DNA of 64,000 nucleotides from Bdellovibrionales bacterium. Its GTDB lineage: Bacteria; Bdellovibrionota; Bdellovibrionia; Bdellovibrionales; UBA1609. Numbering within the stretch: position 1 is the stretch's first letter; every line of letters starts with the position of its first letter. This document shows positions 29,127 through 37,663 of the stretch, piece after piece. The notes beneath the pieces are model-generated. The model saw only the letters and a list, made by a program, of their open reading frames with translations, searched no databases and was not told the DNA's origin. The position numbers and the translations under genes were made by a program. The DNA lies in assembly GCA_016714165.1 (NCBI GenBank), contig JADJNU010000002.1:124001-188000 (forward strand), read 5' to 3'.

Positions 29127-29648
29127 TTAATTAGGAACCGGTTTGCCAGTTTGAAGTGATAATGTAAGTTCAGGTGAGTCCATTTGAGTTATCACAATTT
29201 TACCATCCAAAACCTTAAAAGAGGTAATTAGGTCAGTTCCATAAGACCAATCTCTTTTACTTTTATAAGCCCATTTACTTACTCCACACTCTTCTATTAC
29301 AAGAATTGAAGAGTTATTCTTGAACAGATGAATACCCACAAAAGGAGTATCTAACACAATATGCCAAATTACCTTTCTGTCACAGATTGAGATTAGAAAA
29401 AGATTGTTATCAACACCGATATACAAATCTTTTTCGTTTGTTGCATAGTTAACTATGGGGTAAGGTCCACCGATTTCATGATTAATTCCTATTGTAAAGT
29501 CATCTGCTTCAACAATCGAATATTTATTTGAATGAGACGTCCCAACAGTAATAATTAACTTACTATCTTCGTTAATCAATGAAACTTTATTCTGAAAGTC
29601 CCAATTATTTAATGCTTTATGTATATTTATAACTTTAGTATTTCTCAT
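29127..29648 (-). CDS. Unknown protein with propeller-like beta repeats, candidate immunity protein
   Basis: A 173-residue AT-rich gene with no signal peptide. The sequence alternates short beta strands with turns (DLYIGVDNNLFLISICDRKVI, LVIEECGVSKWAYK), in the style of WD40/PQQ-like propeller blades, though too short for a full propeller. It starts three bases after the stop of the pre-toxin gene, with AAAGGG in the end of that gene as ribosome site. A short, cytoplasmic, AT-rich protein directly after the C-terminus of a polymorphic-toxin-like gene is the usual arrangement of an immunity gene. I recognise no immunity family, so this is inference from position. Confidence 0.6.
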   Translation of the reverse strand: MRNTKVINIHKALNNWDFQNKVSLINEDSKLIITVGTSHSNKYSIVEADDFTIGINHEIGGPYPIVNYATNEKDLYIGVDNNLFLISICDRKVIWHIVLDTPFVGIHLFKNNSSILVIEECGVSKWAYKSKRDWSYGTDLITSFKVLDGKIVITQMDSPELTLSLQTGKPVPN

Positions 29649-29651
29649 ACG

Positions 29652-31814
29652 TTACCCTTTGACTATTACTGTAATTAGTTTGTTTCCGTCCCAAATACTT
29701 TCAATTTTTAGGTGACCATTAGGCCCTGAAATTAAAGACTCTCTTAGAATACGTCCACCCTCTAATGGTTTTGCTATTGAAGAAGGGTCTCTAAGTGTTT
29801 TAACTAAACTATCTTTAAGAAGAGCTCTCGTTTCGGGATTATCAAACAAACCAATTCCTTTAAATTCCTTTAACATGGCTTGAGAGCGCTGAATACTGCT
29901 AACTTCGCCAGTAGCCTTACCTAATAGAAAATCTACTTTTCTTCCTAACTCAGCAGCTGGTTCTGCTAGTTCTTCTATCTTACCAATAGCGCCGATCTCA
30001 TTACGTGCAAATCGCTTAATTGAGTCCGCAAAATCATTAACTGCCTCTCCCGTCTTTGCCCCTAGCTTCGCTGCAGACGAAGCAAGCGTTTCTCCTGTCT
30101 GCGCCATTTCATTGAATGTTGAAGCATCGAATCCACGAATTTTTGATGCAATTTTCTTAAAAATACTAGAAAAATAACCAAAACTCTTAACGGATTTCGT
30201 GGCAATCTTTTTGCCTGTCGACCCAAATATGGGCACGAATGCGGCGACTAAACTTATGCCTCTTTCAACAGGACTCAGTTGATGATCGCCAAAGGGAGTC
30301 TTTCCGGTGAATGCCTCATAGAGCGAAGCAGCTGTCCCAACTCCAGGAATGAATCCCAAGCCAATATTAAGGACTTCATCTCCAATGGACAGGGCATCGG
30401 TGGCAGTTTCCAATTTATCAAGGTCCTCGCTGTCCATTGAATCTACAAACAATTCCGTGGACACCTTCACCGAGGCTCTCGCTATTTCTTTGGCGTTCAC
30501 CTCCTCAGTGGTTGTTTCCGGATATCCCTTGATTCTTTCATTCAACGACTGATTCCGAGCCAGAACTTCTCGAGATTTTTTAAGATATTCATCGTTAAAC
30601 TTTTGAAAGTTAAATTTTGATTTGATTAATTTAAATTGCGAATTTCCAAGCTGAATCTCACTATCAATGTAATCTTTATTTTCCTTTGATAGACCCCCAT
30701 CTCGATACCAATAGCTTTCAGTTTCGCAAATACCGATGGCCTTCACAGCCATTCCAATTCTATCATAGAGAATGTGCTTCTGAGGGGCGTCTAATCCCTT
30801 GATGCTACTGACAATGTCCCAGACATACGGATTCAACAACTTCCATTCCTTATAGATGTTTTCCATCTGATCAAGGTTGCGATCAGCAGCGAAAATATTA
30901 TATCTATTAATTAGTGAATCTAACCTCGCAATAGCCGTGCTAACAAGTTGACTGCCTTCAACCGAAACTTCTTCTGCGTCCTCGTCCCTTTGCTCACTCC
31001 CAGTCTTTTCCGGTAAGGTTAATGCTACGCCAAGGCTTTCGAGAGACGCTCCAAAAGCAGATAGACGCCGATTTACTTCTTCTATCTCTCCTGCCGCCGA
31101 ACCATAACGGCTCGCTAATGAGGGATCATGTTTTTCGTTGTTTTTTACGACCAGATTCTTATTAGATTTTAGAGCTTCATAGAACTTCAATTCAATCGAC
31201 AGTTTCCTCAGAAGATCAGTCGATATCTCGTCAAAGTTTGCGGTCGACAGTTGACTCAGTTGATTCTCAAGGTCTGAAATTCTCTGCCGTGATTTCTCTT
31301 CCTCTTCGTCTATTTCTTTATATCTATCAGTAGCCTCATTCACTTTATTATCGAATTCACCCCTTTTTTCTATGAGTAAATCTACTCGCCTCGCTAGTTC
31401 TGGGTCTAATTGATTCAAGGATAAATCCATCGAAAATGACCGCTTGTCTAATTCACTTCCGGTCCTTCTTGAATCAAAGGAATATATTTCGACTGAATCC
31501 AGTTCAAATGTATAACGATGATGAGTTTGCACATTTGCATCAGAAGTATCTGTAATGACTGAGAACGATAGTAAATTATTTCCGAGTTTTAAGGTATTAC
31601 TTGGTATAGGAGTGATGAAATTGCACAGCTCTTTTGTACAGTCAGACGCCCTTGAGGAGGGCAAATCTATGCCATTCAACTCAACAAATTTAATTCCGTC
31701 CCTCGCTGGAGTGCAAGTCGTACGATCTCCATAATTTTCACATCTAACATAGAGAACAGAAGCATGGGCCAGTGAAGAAATAATTACTGAGATTGCAAAT
31801 AGGAGATATTTCAT
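29652..31814 (-). CDS. Exported polymorphic-toxin-like protein with pre-toxin TG-type domain
   Basis: The ATG at 31814 overlaps the upstream TGA (ATGA) and gives a clean signal peptide (KYLLFAISVIISSLAHA). The 720-residue product has a beta-rich domain (about 20-125), a long coiled coil (about 140-330), and around residues 480-550 a segment typical of pre-toxin TG domains: FIPGVGTAASLYEAFTGK followed by SPVERGISLVAAFVPIFG. The C-terminal 80 residues (DNPETRALL to LISGPNGHLKIESIWDGNKL) are compact and could be the toxin module; its class is not recognised. The next gene looks like its immunity gene. AT-rich compared with neighbours, which suggests transfer. Confidence 0.65.
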   Translation of the reverse strand: MKYLLFAISVIISSLAHASVLYVRCENYGDRTTCTPARDGIKFVELNGIDLPSSRASDCTKELCNFITPIPSNTLKLGNNLLSFSVITDTSDANVQTHHRYTFELDSVEIYSFDSRRTGSELDKRSFSMDLSLNQLDPELARRVDLLIEKRGEFDNKVNEATDRYKEIDEEEEKSRQRISDLENQLSQLSTANFDEISTDLLRKLSIELKFYEALKSNKNLVVKNNEKHDPSLASRYGSAAGEIEEVNRRLSAFGASLESLGVALTLPEKTGSEQRDEDAEEVSVEGSQLVSTAIARLDSLINRYNIFAADRNLDQMENIYKEWKLLNPYVWDIVSSIKGLDAPQKHILYDRIGMAVKAIGICETESYWYRDGGLSKENKDYIDSEIQLGNSQFKLIKSKFNFQKFNDEYLKKSREVLARNQSLNERIKGYPETTTEEVNAKEIARASVKVSTELFVDSMDSEDLDKLETATDALSIGDEVLNIGLGFIPGVGTAASLYEAFTGKTPFGDHQLSPVERGISLVAAFVPIFGSTGKKIATKSVKSFGYFSSIFKKIASKIRGFDASTFNEMAQTGETLASSAAKLGAKTGEAVNDFADSIKRFARNEIGAIGKIEELAEPAAELGRKVDFLLGKATGEVSSIQRSQAMLKEFKGIGLFDNPETRALLKDSLVKTLRDPSSIAKPLEGGRILRESLISGPNGHLKIESIWDGNKLITVIVKG

Positions 31815-32761
31815 CTGCGGGTACCCGTACAAACTGAAGGATTGCTTGTGATCGATTGGCAATCTCGAACCGCTGTGGCAAACAATTCATCAAGAGAATT
31901 GTCATCTGGGTTCTTCTGGCGCTCCTTGTCTATATTCTCGATATGCCTGATGATGACTTCCAAAGGCGTCCTCTCTCTCTTGTCTCCAACTCTGGAAGCC
32001 AAATGACTCGCAAATCCAGAAGTGGATTCTATTTTTTCTTGAAGAACCCGATAGGGATGAAGCGCAATTTCATACTTCTTAAGGGCCTCTGAGTATGTCT
32101 CTTTAATGTCAGGGACTGAAATTGTGCCCAGTCTGGCATTGTAATAGTTCAAATAGTACCTGAAATTGTTTGGAATTGCCAAAACGCGAGATTCTAGCCT
32201 CTTAAGCTTAAGCTGAACAGATTCGAATTCCTCGATTGAGAAATATTGCTTTTCTGCCAATCCCTTTAAACTTTGACTAATCGCCTCAAGATCAATCATC
32301 ATTTTTTCGATTCTTTTTGATATTTGAGTTTTGATTCGATTGGAATACTCAATCAAAATCACCTCTGCTTTTTGGCTCTGGTAGGCTCTAAATTCATGAT
32401 TACTGATCTGCTGTTTCTTATCTGAGCTGTACTTCTCTACAATAATTGCTTCAGCTCGAGATGTTGCTTCTGCTTTGCTTTGTTCTTCGCCTAATAAAAT
32501 CTCGCTCGTCCTTCTGTCATAGATTTCCTTCATTTCCATTTCGCATTTATCTGCCCAGGCAAATTTCTTTTTTAAACACTCCTCCATTTGGACAGCATAC
32601 TCAATTCCATCGCAGTTGGTTTTTCGGTACTGAACGCAGGCGTTCGACAAAGGATTTCTGCCTCTCTGCCTCGGATTTTCAAACTTCGTCCTAGCAAGGC
32701 AACTGTCGCTCCCAATAAGCAAAAGTAAGGTAAAGTAAACGTGAATCATCTTCAATTTCAT
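31811..32761 (-). CDS. Exported coiled-coil protein of unknown function in toxin-like operon
   Basis: The ATG at 32761 lies six bases after GGGAG and starts a signal peptide (MIHVYFTLLLLIGSDSCLA). The 316-residue product is mostly charged helix, with a coiled coil over about residues 85-290, a Cys-rich start (CVQYRKTNCDGIEY, EECLKKKFAWADKCEME) and a Cys pair at the end (CQSITSNPSVC). No family recognised. It is coupled by ATGA to the pre-toxin gene and follows the Cys-rich exported gene, so it may help export, assemble or present the toxin-like protein. Confidence 0.6.
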   Translation of the reverse strand: MKLKMIHVYFTLLLLIGSDSCLARTKFENPRQRGRNPLSNACVQYRKTNCDGIEYAVQMEECLKKKFAWADKCEMEMKEIYDRRTSEILLGEEQSKAEATSRAEAIIVEKYSSDKKQQISNHEFRAYQSQKAEVILIEYSNRIKTQISKRIEKMMIDLEAISQSLKGLAEKQYFSIEEFESVQLKLKRLESRVLAIPNNFRYYLNYYNARLGTISVPDIKETYSEALKKYEIALHPYRVLQEKIESTSGFASHLASRVGDKRERTPLEVIIRHIENIDKERQKNPDDNSLDELFATAVRDCQSITSNPSVCTGTRR

Positions 32762-32789
32762 AGGGCACTCCCTCTTCTCTTCATCAATC

Positions 32790-33845
32790 TTATTTCTTCG
32801 GACAAACCTGTGCGTCTTCAATCCCGTGATCGATATGCCTACAACGCTTGTAGATCGGCGGGTGATTTGGACTTCGGCAGGTATTGTAGCTCTTAATTCC
32901 AAAATGAGGATGTTGACATACGTTCCCTGCCACGCAAGGACAGCCTCGTACGCATGCCATGGTGTTTCCAGATCGTCTGGCACACCCACAATATGCGGTG
33001 CTAGCCTGTGAATTATATTCTAAAACACCACAATGCTCACTCGCATATTCCTCGTAATTCTCTATTCCACATTTTTCGCTCCTTTCTTCAAAAAACAGAT
33101 GCCCGCACTTATGAATTGATTTTATGAGGTTGTTGTTTCTAAGGTCACCGTCTGACGGTAAACCGTTGTTATACCAATCAATTGCAGATCGATCAGTTTC
33201 AATATGGTTTAGCCGATCTAGCCGGCTTAGCGAAGAAAAAGCTGCCAGGTCGTTTTGATTCCCATTAAAAAATGAATTTGAAATATCAAGAACTTTTATT
33301 TTATCCCTATTTTGTGACCTTTTGAAGAGATCAAAGGCATAACTAATATGATTATTTCTTAACGCCGACTCGATGGCTCTGCGATCAATCTCAAAAGGTA
33401 TTTTTCTATATGGACCCCAGGTTATTGCTAACTGAAACTTTGGAATCAATTCACATTTCATCGCCTTGTCAACGACTATGCCTTTTACTTCCTGATGAGA
33501 GGGCAAGCCTATGTCGCTGAACTTTGTTAAAAAATTATACATCTTCAAGCCATTAATAATGTAGGAGGCAAATTCATAAGTAAGATCTTTTTTAATGTAG
33601 TCATCATTATCCACAACAATAAGGCGATACGATCCGTTGCAGACAAGATCTTCATTAGAAAAGTTGATCACGTCTGTTTCAATTCCTGAAGCACCAAGAG
33701 ATGTGTTCCATTGCACGCTGATTTCAGCCCTGCAGCTCTGGGCCTTAACAAGGGACATGCCGAAAAGGATAAGAAAAAAAGCAAGACCTCTATTTAGCTG
33801 GTGGTACATGCAGACAGGGAATTGTCTATTATCACGGTTTTTCAT
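32790..33845 (-). CDS. Exported cysteine-rich protein of unknown function, first gene of toxin-like operon
   Basis: A GGAGG site seven bases before the ATG at 33845 supports the start. The 351-residue product has a signal peptide (about 15-36) and a Cys-rich C-terminal third from about residue 240, with many closely spaced Cys and His (CGCARRSGNTMACVRGCPC, CQHPHFG, CRHIDHG) suggesting disulfides or metal binding. The middle includes VLDISNSFFNGNQNDLAAFSS, which resembles a single leucine-rich-repeat-like unit. No family recognised. It opens the four-gene leftward unit and is AT-rich. Confidence 0.6.
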   Translation of the reverse strand: MKNRDNRQFPVCMYHQLNRGLAFFLILFGMSLVKAQSCRAEISVQWNTSLGASGIETDVINFSNEDLVCNGSYRLIVVDNDDYIKKDLTYEFASYIINGLKMYNFLTKFSDIGLPSHQEVKGIVVDKAMKCELIPKFQLAITWGPYRKIPFEIDRRAIESALRNNHISYAFDLFKRSQNRDKIKVLDISNSFFNGNQNDLAAFSSLSRLDRLNHIETDRSAIDWYNNGLPSDGDLRNNNLIKSIHKCGHLFFEERSEKCGIENYEEYASEHCGVLEYNSQASTAYCGCARRSGNTMACVRGCPCVAGNVCQHPHFGIKSYNTCRSPNHPPIYKRCRHIDHGIEDAQVCPKK

Positions 33846-34301
33846 GTTTAGCCTCCTGAATAGCCAACAGGTTTAATTTTCGTCTTGCAACTTGAACAGT
33901 TCCCGTCATTGCCATTTGTGTGCCAGAAAAAATGGGGTGTTTTTGACACCAATTCGTCGGTGCAGATCCGCTTAGGATCGATTTATGATCAATATAGTGA
34001 TTGGACACAGGCAATGTGGGCCAGTCTTCAGGAGAAATGTGCCGCTCGCTCAATCTCCGTGTGCGATTTGGTGTCATTTTGAGCTTGTTGAAGAATCGAC
34101 AATGGCGCGAAAGCCGCTAGCCCATTGTGTATTGGACGAATTCATAGATCCAGGAAGTGAGACCGACGTAGATGAGAGAGCACACGCAGAACTGGCTGAA
34201 CTGAATCTCAGGAGCCAAGGATCGAGTTCGGCTTGGTTCAGTGCTCACCAAGGGGAGCGCTGCTGCCGGACGCATGTTTGAAGATCCTGGGCTCCTGAGA
34301 T
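33846..34301. other. Intergenic region upstream of the toxin-like operon
   Basis: No convincing gene. It should hold the promoter of the operon starting at 33845, but no clear -35/-10 pair was seen. Its right part contains most of the long inverted repeat at 34192-34314. Short open frames here show no coding character. Confidence 0.6.
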
Positions 34302-34314
34302 TCAGTTCAGCCAG
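34192..34314. repeat. Long inverted repeat (32-bp arms, one mismatch)
   Basis: Arms at 34192-34223 and 34283-34314 pair over 32 bases with a single mismatch, around a 59-base spacer. The right arm contains the last codons and stop of the adjacent exported-protein gene (34302-35708), so the left arm is an inverted copy of that gene's 3' end. Transcription from the gene would make a large stem-loop. No U-tract follows. It may be the trace of an inverted duplication or a mobile palindromic element. Confidence 0.85.
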
Positions 34315-35708
34315 GCTTCGGGTTCTTCCATTAAACGAGTCGCAGCCTCAATGAGTGCCGCTCTCAAAGCCAATGCCGAACCAGATCCCAATGGCGATCG
34401 GTCGCGAATTTTAAGAAAATTCTGATAAAAGCTTTCGAGATCCGTATAAAAATACCAATGTGGACGACCTGAGTAATCAAAGGGCATGTCCAGTAATTTT
34501 TTAAAACCGAGAGGGCGATAAAATCTCCAAGACAGCTCGTCTCCATACGTGTAGATTCGTCTGCCTTTGAATGTCATGTTTGGCATAAAATGACCTTCAA
34601 ACTGAATCATAAACAGCTGATTTAGAAGGAGCAAAAACACATCTGGGCTTGAAGAAGGATCGATATAAAAATTTCCGTACTCTTCAATCTCTCCCGCACC
34701 GAACAACTGCTCGCCATATCCAACAACATAACTTATCGGTCGAGGAAGAAGCCCGCCGGCAAAATGGGAAACCAAATTCTCGGAGTGTATTTGCTCCATC
34801 ATCAAACGGGGCAGGGGCAAGGCTCTCTTTTCTAGATCCAATATCCAAGGTGGAACTGGGGCCCCACCCAATACCATAAGCCCCAAATAGCCAATCCGGC
34901 CATAAACATTTCCCACTCGATGATCTTTTTGCGATCTTAAATTCGTAAGATGATGCATGTAGTGCTGTTCATCTTCAGCCGAAAAATAGCTTTTGATGAC
35001 CGTGGGTCCATGAAATCCCAAACGCTCCTCACTTTGCCTAGTGGAGCCATAGGGGGCATTGATGATCCGCAGAGTTCCCCGGGTCTTACCAGATTGATCA
35101 ACTACTTCGATATAGGTAGAGTTCTCCATATAATCAAAGGCCAATTTCTGCAGGCGACTCACATCCCAGTGTCTTCTCTCAGCCATTGCTCCCGTCGCCA
35201 CTCCGACCAAGCGCTCAATGATTTTGAGATGAGCCGCGTGACCTGCAACGACCGCCTGTTGAGCGCTCTGATATATTTTTTTGTAAGGTGGCGATAAGGG
35301 AGACGCGAGCACGGTCTCAGGCCTTCTGACAATGGTCTTCAAGCCAGCCTCTTCGTAATCATATCGAAAAACGACACGATAATACTTGTTCTCGAAATTT
35401 GTTTCAGGACTTGTACCTATATCTGTACCTGTACCTGTACCTGTCCAATTTTGGTTTATCAAATCCTCGCGATCGAGGGGGCCGGCAATCACGTTTTCAA
35501 TTTGCACAAGAGGACTCTCCATGAGGGATTTGACGCATGGATTGATCGGACTAAAACGAGGAAAATATCCCTTTTCGGATCTGAGTTTTACGTCGGATCT
35601 GAGTTTTATATCGGAGGCCCCAACCGCAGATTGAAGCGCGAGCGATATCATTACAAAAAGACTTGATCGAATGAATTTAAGAGCCCAAATCCCCTGACAA
35701 CTTTTCAT
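34302..35708 (-). CDS. Large exported protein of unknown function coupled to a TetR regulator
   Basis: The ATG at 35708 overlaps the stop of the TetR gene (ATGA). The 468-residue product has a signal peptide (about 10-31, FIRSSLFVMISLALQSAVGA) followed by a short repeat-rich region (SDIKLRSDVKLRSE and TGTGTGT) and a globular body with many aromatic residues (EEYGNFYIDPSSSPDVFLLL, HWYFYTDLESFYQNFL). No family recognised. The overlap with the regulator suggests the regulator and this protein are expressed together. Hexanucleotide and 18-bp repeats encode the two low-complexity stretches. The end of the gene lies in a long inverted repeat. Confidence 0.65.
   Translation of the reverse strand: MKSCQGIWALKFIRSSLFVMISLALQSAVGASDIKLRSDVKLRSEKGYFPRFSPINPCVKSLMESPLVQIENVIAGPLDREDLINQNWTGTGTGTDIGTSPETNFENKYYRVVFRYDYEEAGLKTIVRRPETVLASPLSPPYKKIYQSAQQAVVAGHAAHLKIIERLVGVATGAMAERRHWDVSRLQKLAFDYMENSTYIEVVDQSGKTRGTLRIINAPYGSTRQSEERLGFHGPTVIKSYFSAEDEQHYMHHLTNLRSQKDHRVGNVYGRIGYLGLMVLGGAPVPPWILDLEKRALPLPRLMMEQIHSENLVSHFAGGLLPRPISYVVGYGEQLFGAGEIEEYGNFYIDPSSSPDVFLLLLNQLFMIQFEGHFMPNMTFKGRRIYTYGDELSWRFYRPLGFKKLLDMPFDYSGRPHWYFYTDLESFYQNFLKIRDRSPLGSGSALALRAALIEAATRLMEEPEAWLN
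35411..35446. repeat. Hexanucleotide tract
   Basis: Three perfect CTGTAC units plus degenerate flanking units encode the Thr-Gly repeat of the exported protein. Frame is kept whatever the copy number. Confidence 0.8.
35575..35610. repeat. 18-bp in-frame tandem duplication
   Basis: Two adjacent 18-bp copies with two differences encode the repeated SD(I/V)KLR just after the signal peptide of the exported protein. Confidence 0.8.
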
Positions 35709-36361
35709 CGGCTTTCGCTGGAGCTCTCTATGTAAGCCATCACTTGCTGATAAATCTGCTTCTTGATGGGTCCGGGTCCTGATAGCCAATCAGTTGTGAG
35801 ATTTTCTGCAACTCCACCTAAAATAATTGACTGAACACCCCTTGCCACATTGTAACGAAGCCTGGGAGTCATTTCACTGAATCCTGCCATCCCCTGGAGT
35901 ATCCGTTCAATTCGCTTTGCGCCTACCTTGCGAATCTCAGTGTAGAGTTTGCGATAATTTTCGTCTTGGGCGCAAACGTGAGTGAATAGCAAAATCACCA
36001 ATGCCCATCCGCGCTCACGGGCAATCCCTTCGATTGTCGCGTCGATCACTCCTTTAATCTGAGCCTCGGGGGTACTTGCCTCCGTTATTTTTTCGATAAC
36101 TAACTGTTGCAAATCACGATAGATTCCGTGAACGACCAGATACAAAATTTCGCGCTTATCGGGAAAATAGTGTGCGATGTGGGACCGAGCCAACCCGGCT
36201 TTGAGACCAATTGTATTGTAGTTAAAGTGCTCATACCCGCCCTCTACCAAACACTCCACTGCAGCTCTGATGATTTCAATTTTCCGAACTTCACCTTTGG
36301 TTATGCGAAGGGGCAACATTTTTCGATAAAGCGGATCGATCTCCTCAGTTGGCGATTTCAC
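35705..36361 (-). CDS. TetR-family transcriptional regulator
   Basis: The N-terminal third has the TetR helix-turn-helix (residues 27-75: AAVECLVEGGYEHFNYNTIG, LARSHIAHYFPDKREIL). The C-terminal part is the helical ligand-binding and dimer domain. The 218-residue length is normal. TetR proteins usually repress a neighbouring or their own operon and respond to a small molecule. GTG 36361 is used as start; an internal ATG at 36319 would cut off 14 residues. It follows the threonine ammonia-lyase gene by 12 bases and is coupled to the exported protein downstream. Confidence 0.9.
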   Translation of the reverse strand: MKSPTEEIDPLYRKMLPLRITKGEVRKIEIIRAAVECLVEGGYEHFNYNTIGLKAGLARSHIAHYFPDKREILYLVVHGIYRDLQQLVIEKITEASTPEAQIKGVIDATIEGIARERGWALVILLFTHVCAQDENYRKLYTEIRKVGAKRIERILQGMAGFSEMTPRLRYNVARGVQSIILGGVAENLTTDWLSGPGPIKKQIYQQVMAYIESSSESR

Positions 36362-36373
36362 AAGCCACCAGTT

Positions 36374-37576
36374 CTAAAGAACTCTCGCCCCCTGAGCCAG
36401 GAGAATCCTCTTGATCTCTTCGACATGTTCGGGGCTTCGGGTTTCAAGCAAAAATTCAATACTTGTTTCACTAACATCAAGCCCCATTCCAAGGCGATCA
36501 TGGTAGACCTCTAAGACGTTGGCCCTTTGATCGGCCAATACACCTGTGATCTTGTGTAAATTCCCAGGAACGTCGTTCACGACAACCTGAAGTCGGGCCA
36601 ACCTTCCGCGACGACTCATGCCCCGTTCAATGATATTCGCCAAGGCATTTAGATCGACATTTCCTCCAGACAGTATAAAGACGGATTTTTTTCCCAAATC
36701 CAAGGTCTTTTTTAATGCCGCAGCCAAGGGCATAGCCCCGGCTCCCTCAACCAGGGTCTTGGATCGCTCTAATAAAAATACCATCGCCTCAGAAATCTCA
36801 TCGTCTTTGATTCGAATCACTTCGTCGACAAGGCGGGAAATATAATCCTGGTACATCAATTTGCTAGGGGCTTTGACTGCGGTTCCGTCAGCGATTGTCG
36901 GTCGGTTGGAAGCTTTCTTCTCTGATTCGCCCTTAAACAAATGATACATTCCAGGCGTATTGTCACTCACCACACCGTAGATTTTGCACTGTGGACGCCG
37001 GGCCTTCACCGCCGTTGCAATTCCAGAAATCAGACCACCTCCACCAATAGGCACGACGATTGAATCGACATCAGGAAGATCCTCAAGAATTTCCAATCCG
37101 ATTGTGCCCTGCCCTGCAATGACTTTGGGATCCTCGTAAGGATGCACAAACACATAGCCCATTTGCTGTTCAAGTTCTCTGGCCCGAGCATAGGCCTCGT
37201 CGAAAAATTCGCCATGCAAAATAACCTCAGCCCTGTAGCTTTGGGTCGCCATGACCTTCACCAAAGGGGAATTCACTGGCATCACGACATGCGCCTTCAC
37301 TCCTGTGTAACTGGCGGAGAGCGCCACACCTTGAGCATGGTTTCCCGCACTGCAGGCAACGATTCCCCTCGCCTTTTCAGACTCCGTAAGACTTGATACT
37401 TTATTAAAGGCTCCCCGGATTTTAAACGAACCAGTCATTTGCTGGTTTTCATATTTCAAATAAATATCCGTTCCCAACCACCTCGAACAGCTTCGAGAAT
37501 GAAGGAGCTGGGTTTTGCTCATTTTAGACCTGATCATTTGAGCTGCTTGTTCAATATCTTTAAAATTGATTGGCAT
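36374..37576 (-). CDS. ilvA: Threonine ammonia-lyase (threonine dehydratase) with ACT domain
   Basis: A 400-residue fold-type II PLP enzyme with the PLP-binding lysine Lys52 in GSFKIRGA, the SAGNHAQGVA motif and the phosphate-binding GGGGLISG. A C-terminal ACT-like regulatory domain (about 325-400, RLQVVVNDVPGNLHKITG) is present. The enzyme converts threonine to 2-oxobutyrate and ammonia, feeding isoleucine synthesis or catabolism. The shorter length with a single ACT-like domain fits the 400-residue bacterial class more than E. coli IlvA (514 residues). It leads a short leftward unit with the TetR regulator. No other isoleucine gene is nearby. Confidence 0.93.
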   Translation of the reverse strand: MPINFKDIEQAAQMIRSKMSKTQLLHSRSCSRWLGTDIYLKYENQQMTGSFKIRGAFNKVSSLTESEKARGIVACSAGNHAQGVALSASYTGVKAHVVMPVNSPLVKVMATQSYRAEVILHGEFFDEAYARARELEQQMGYVFVHPYEDPKVIAGQGTIGLEILEDLPDVDSIVVPIGGGGLISGIATAVKARRPQCKIYGVVSDNTPGMYHLFKGESEKKASNRPTIADGTAVKAPSKLMYQDYISRLVDEVIRIKDDEISEAMVFLLERSKTLVEGAGAMPLAAALKKTLDLGKKSVFILSGGNVDLNALANIIERGMSRRGRLARLQVVVNDVPGNLHKITGVLADQRANVLEVYHDRLGMGLDVSETSIEFLLETRSPEHVEEIKRILLAQGARVL

Positions 37577-37663
37577 ACTTCAATTGATAGCTAATTCTGG
37601 GCGTTCGTCAAGATCAACCACTCGACCTCTCGGAACAGATGACTTTATCCGATAGAAACATTG

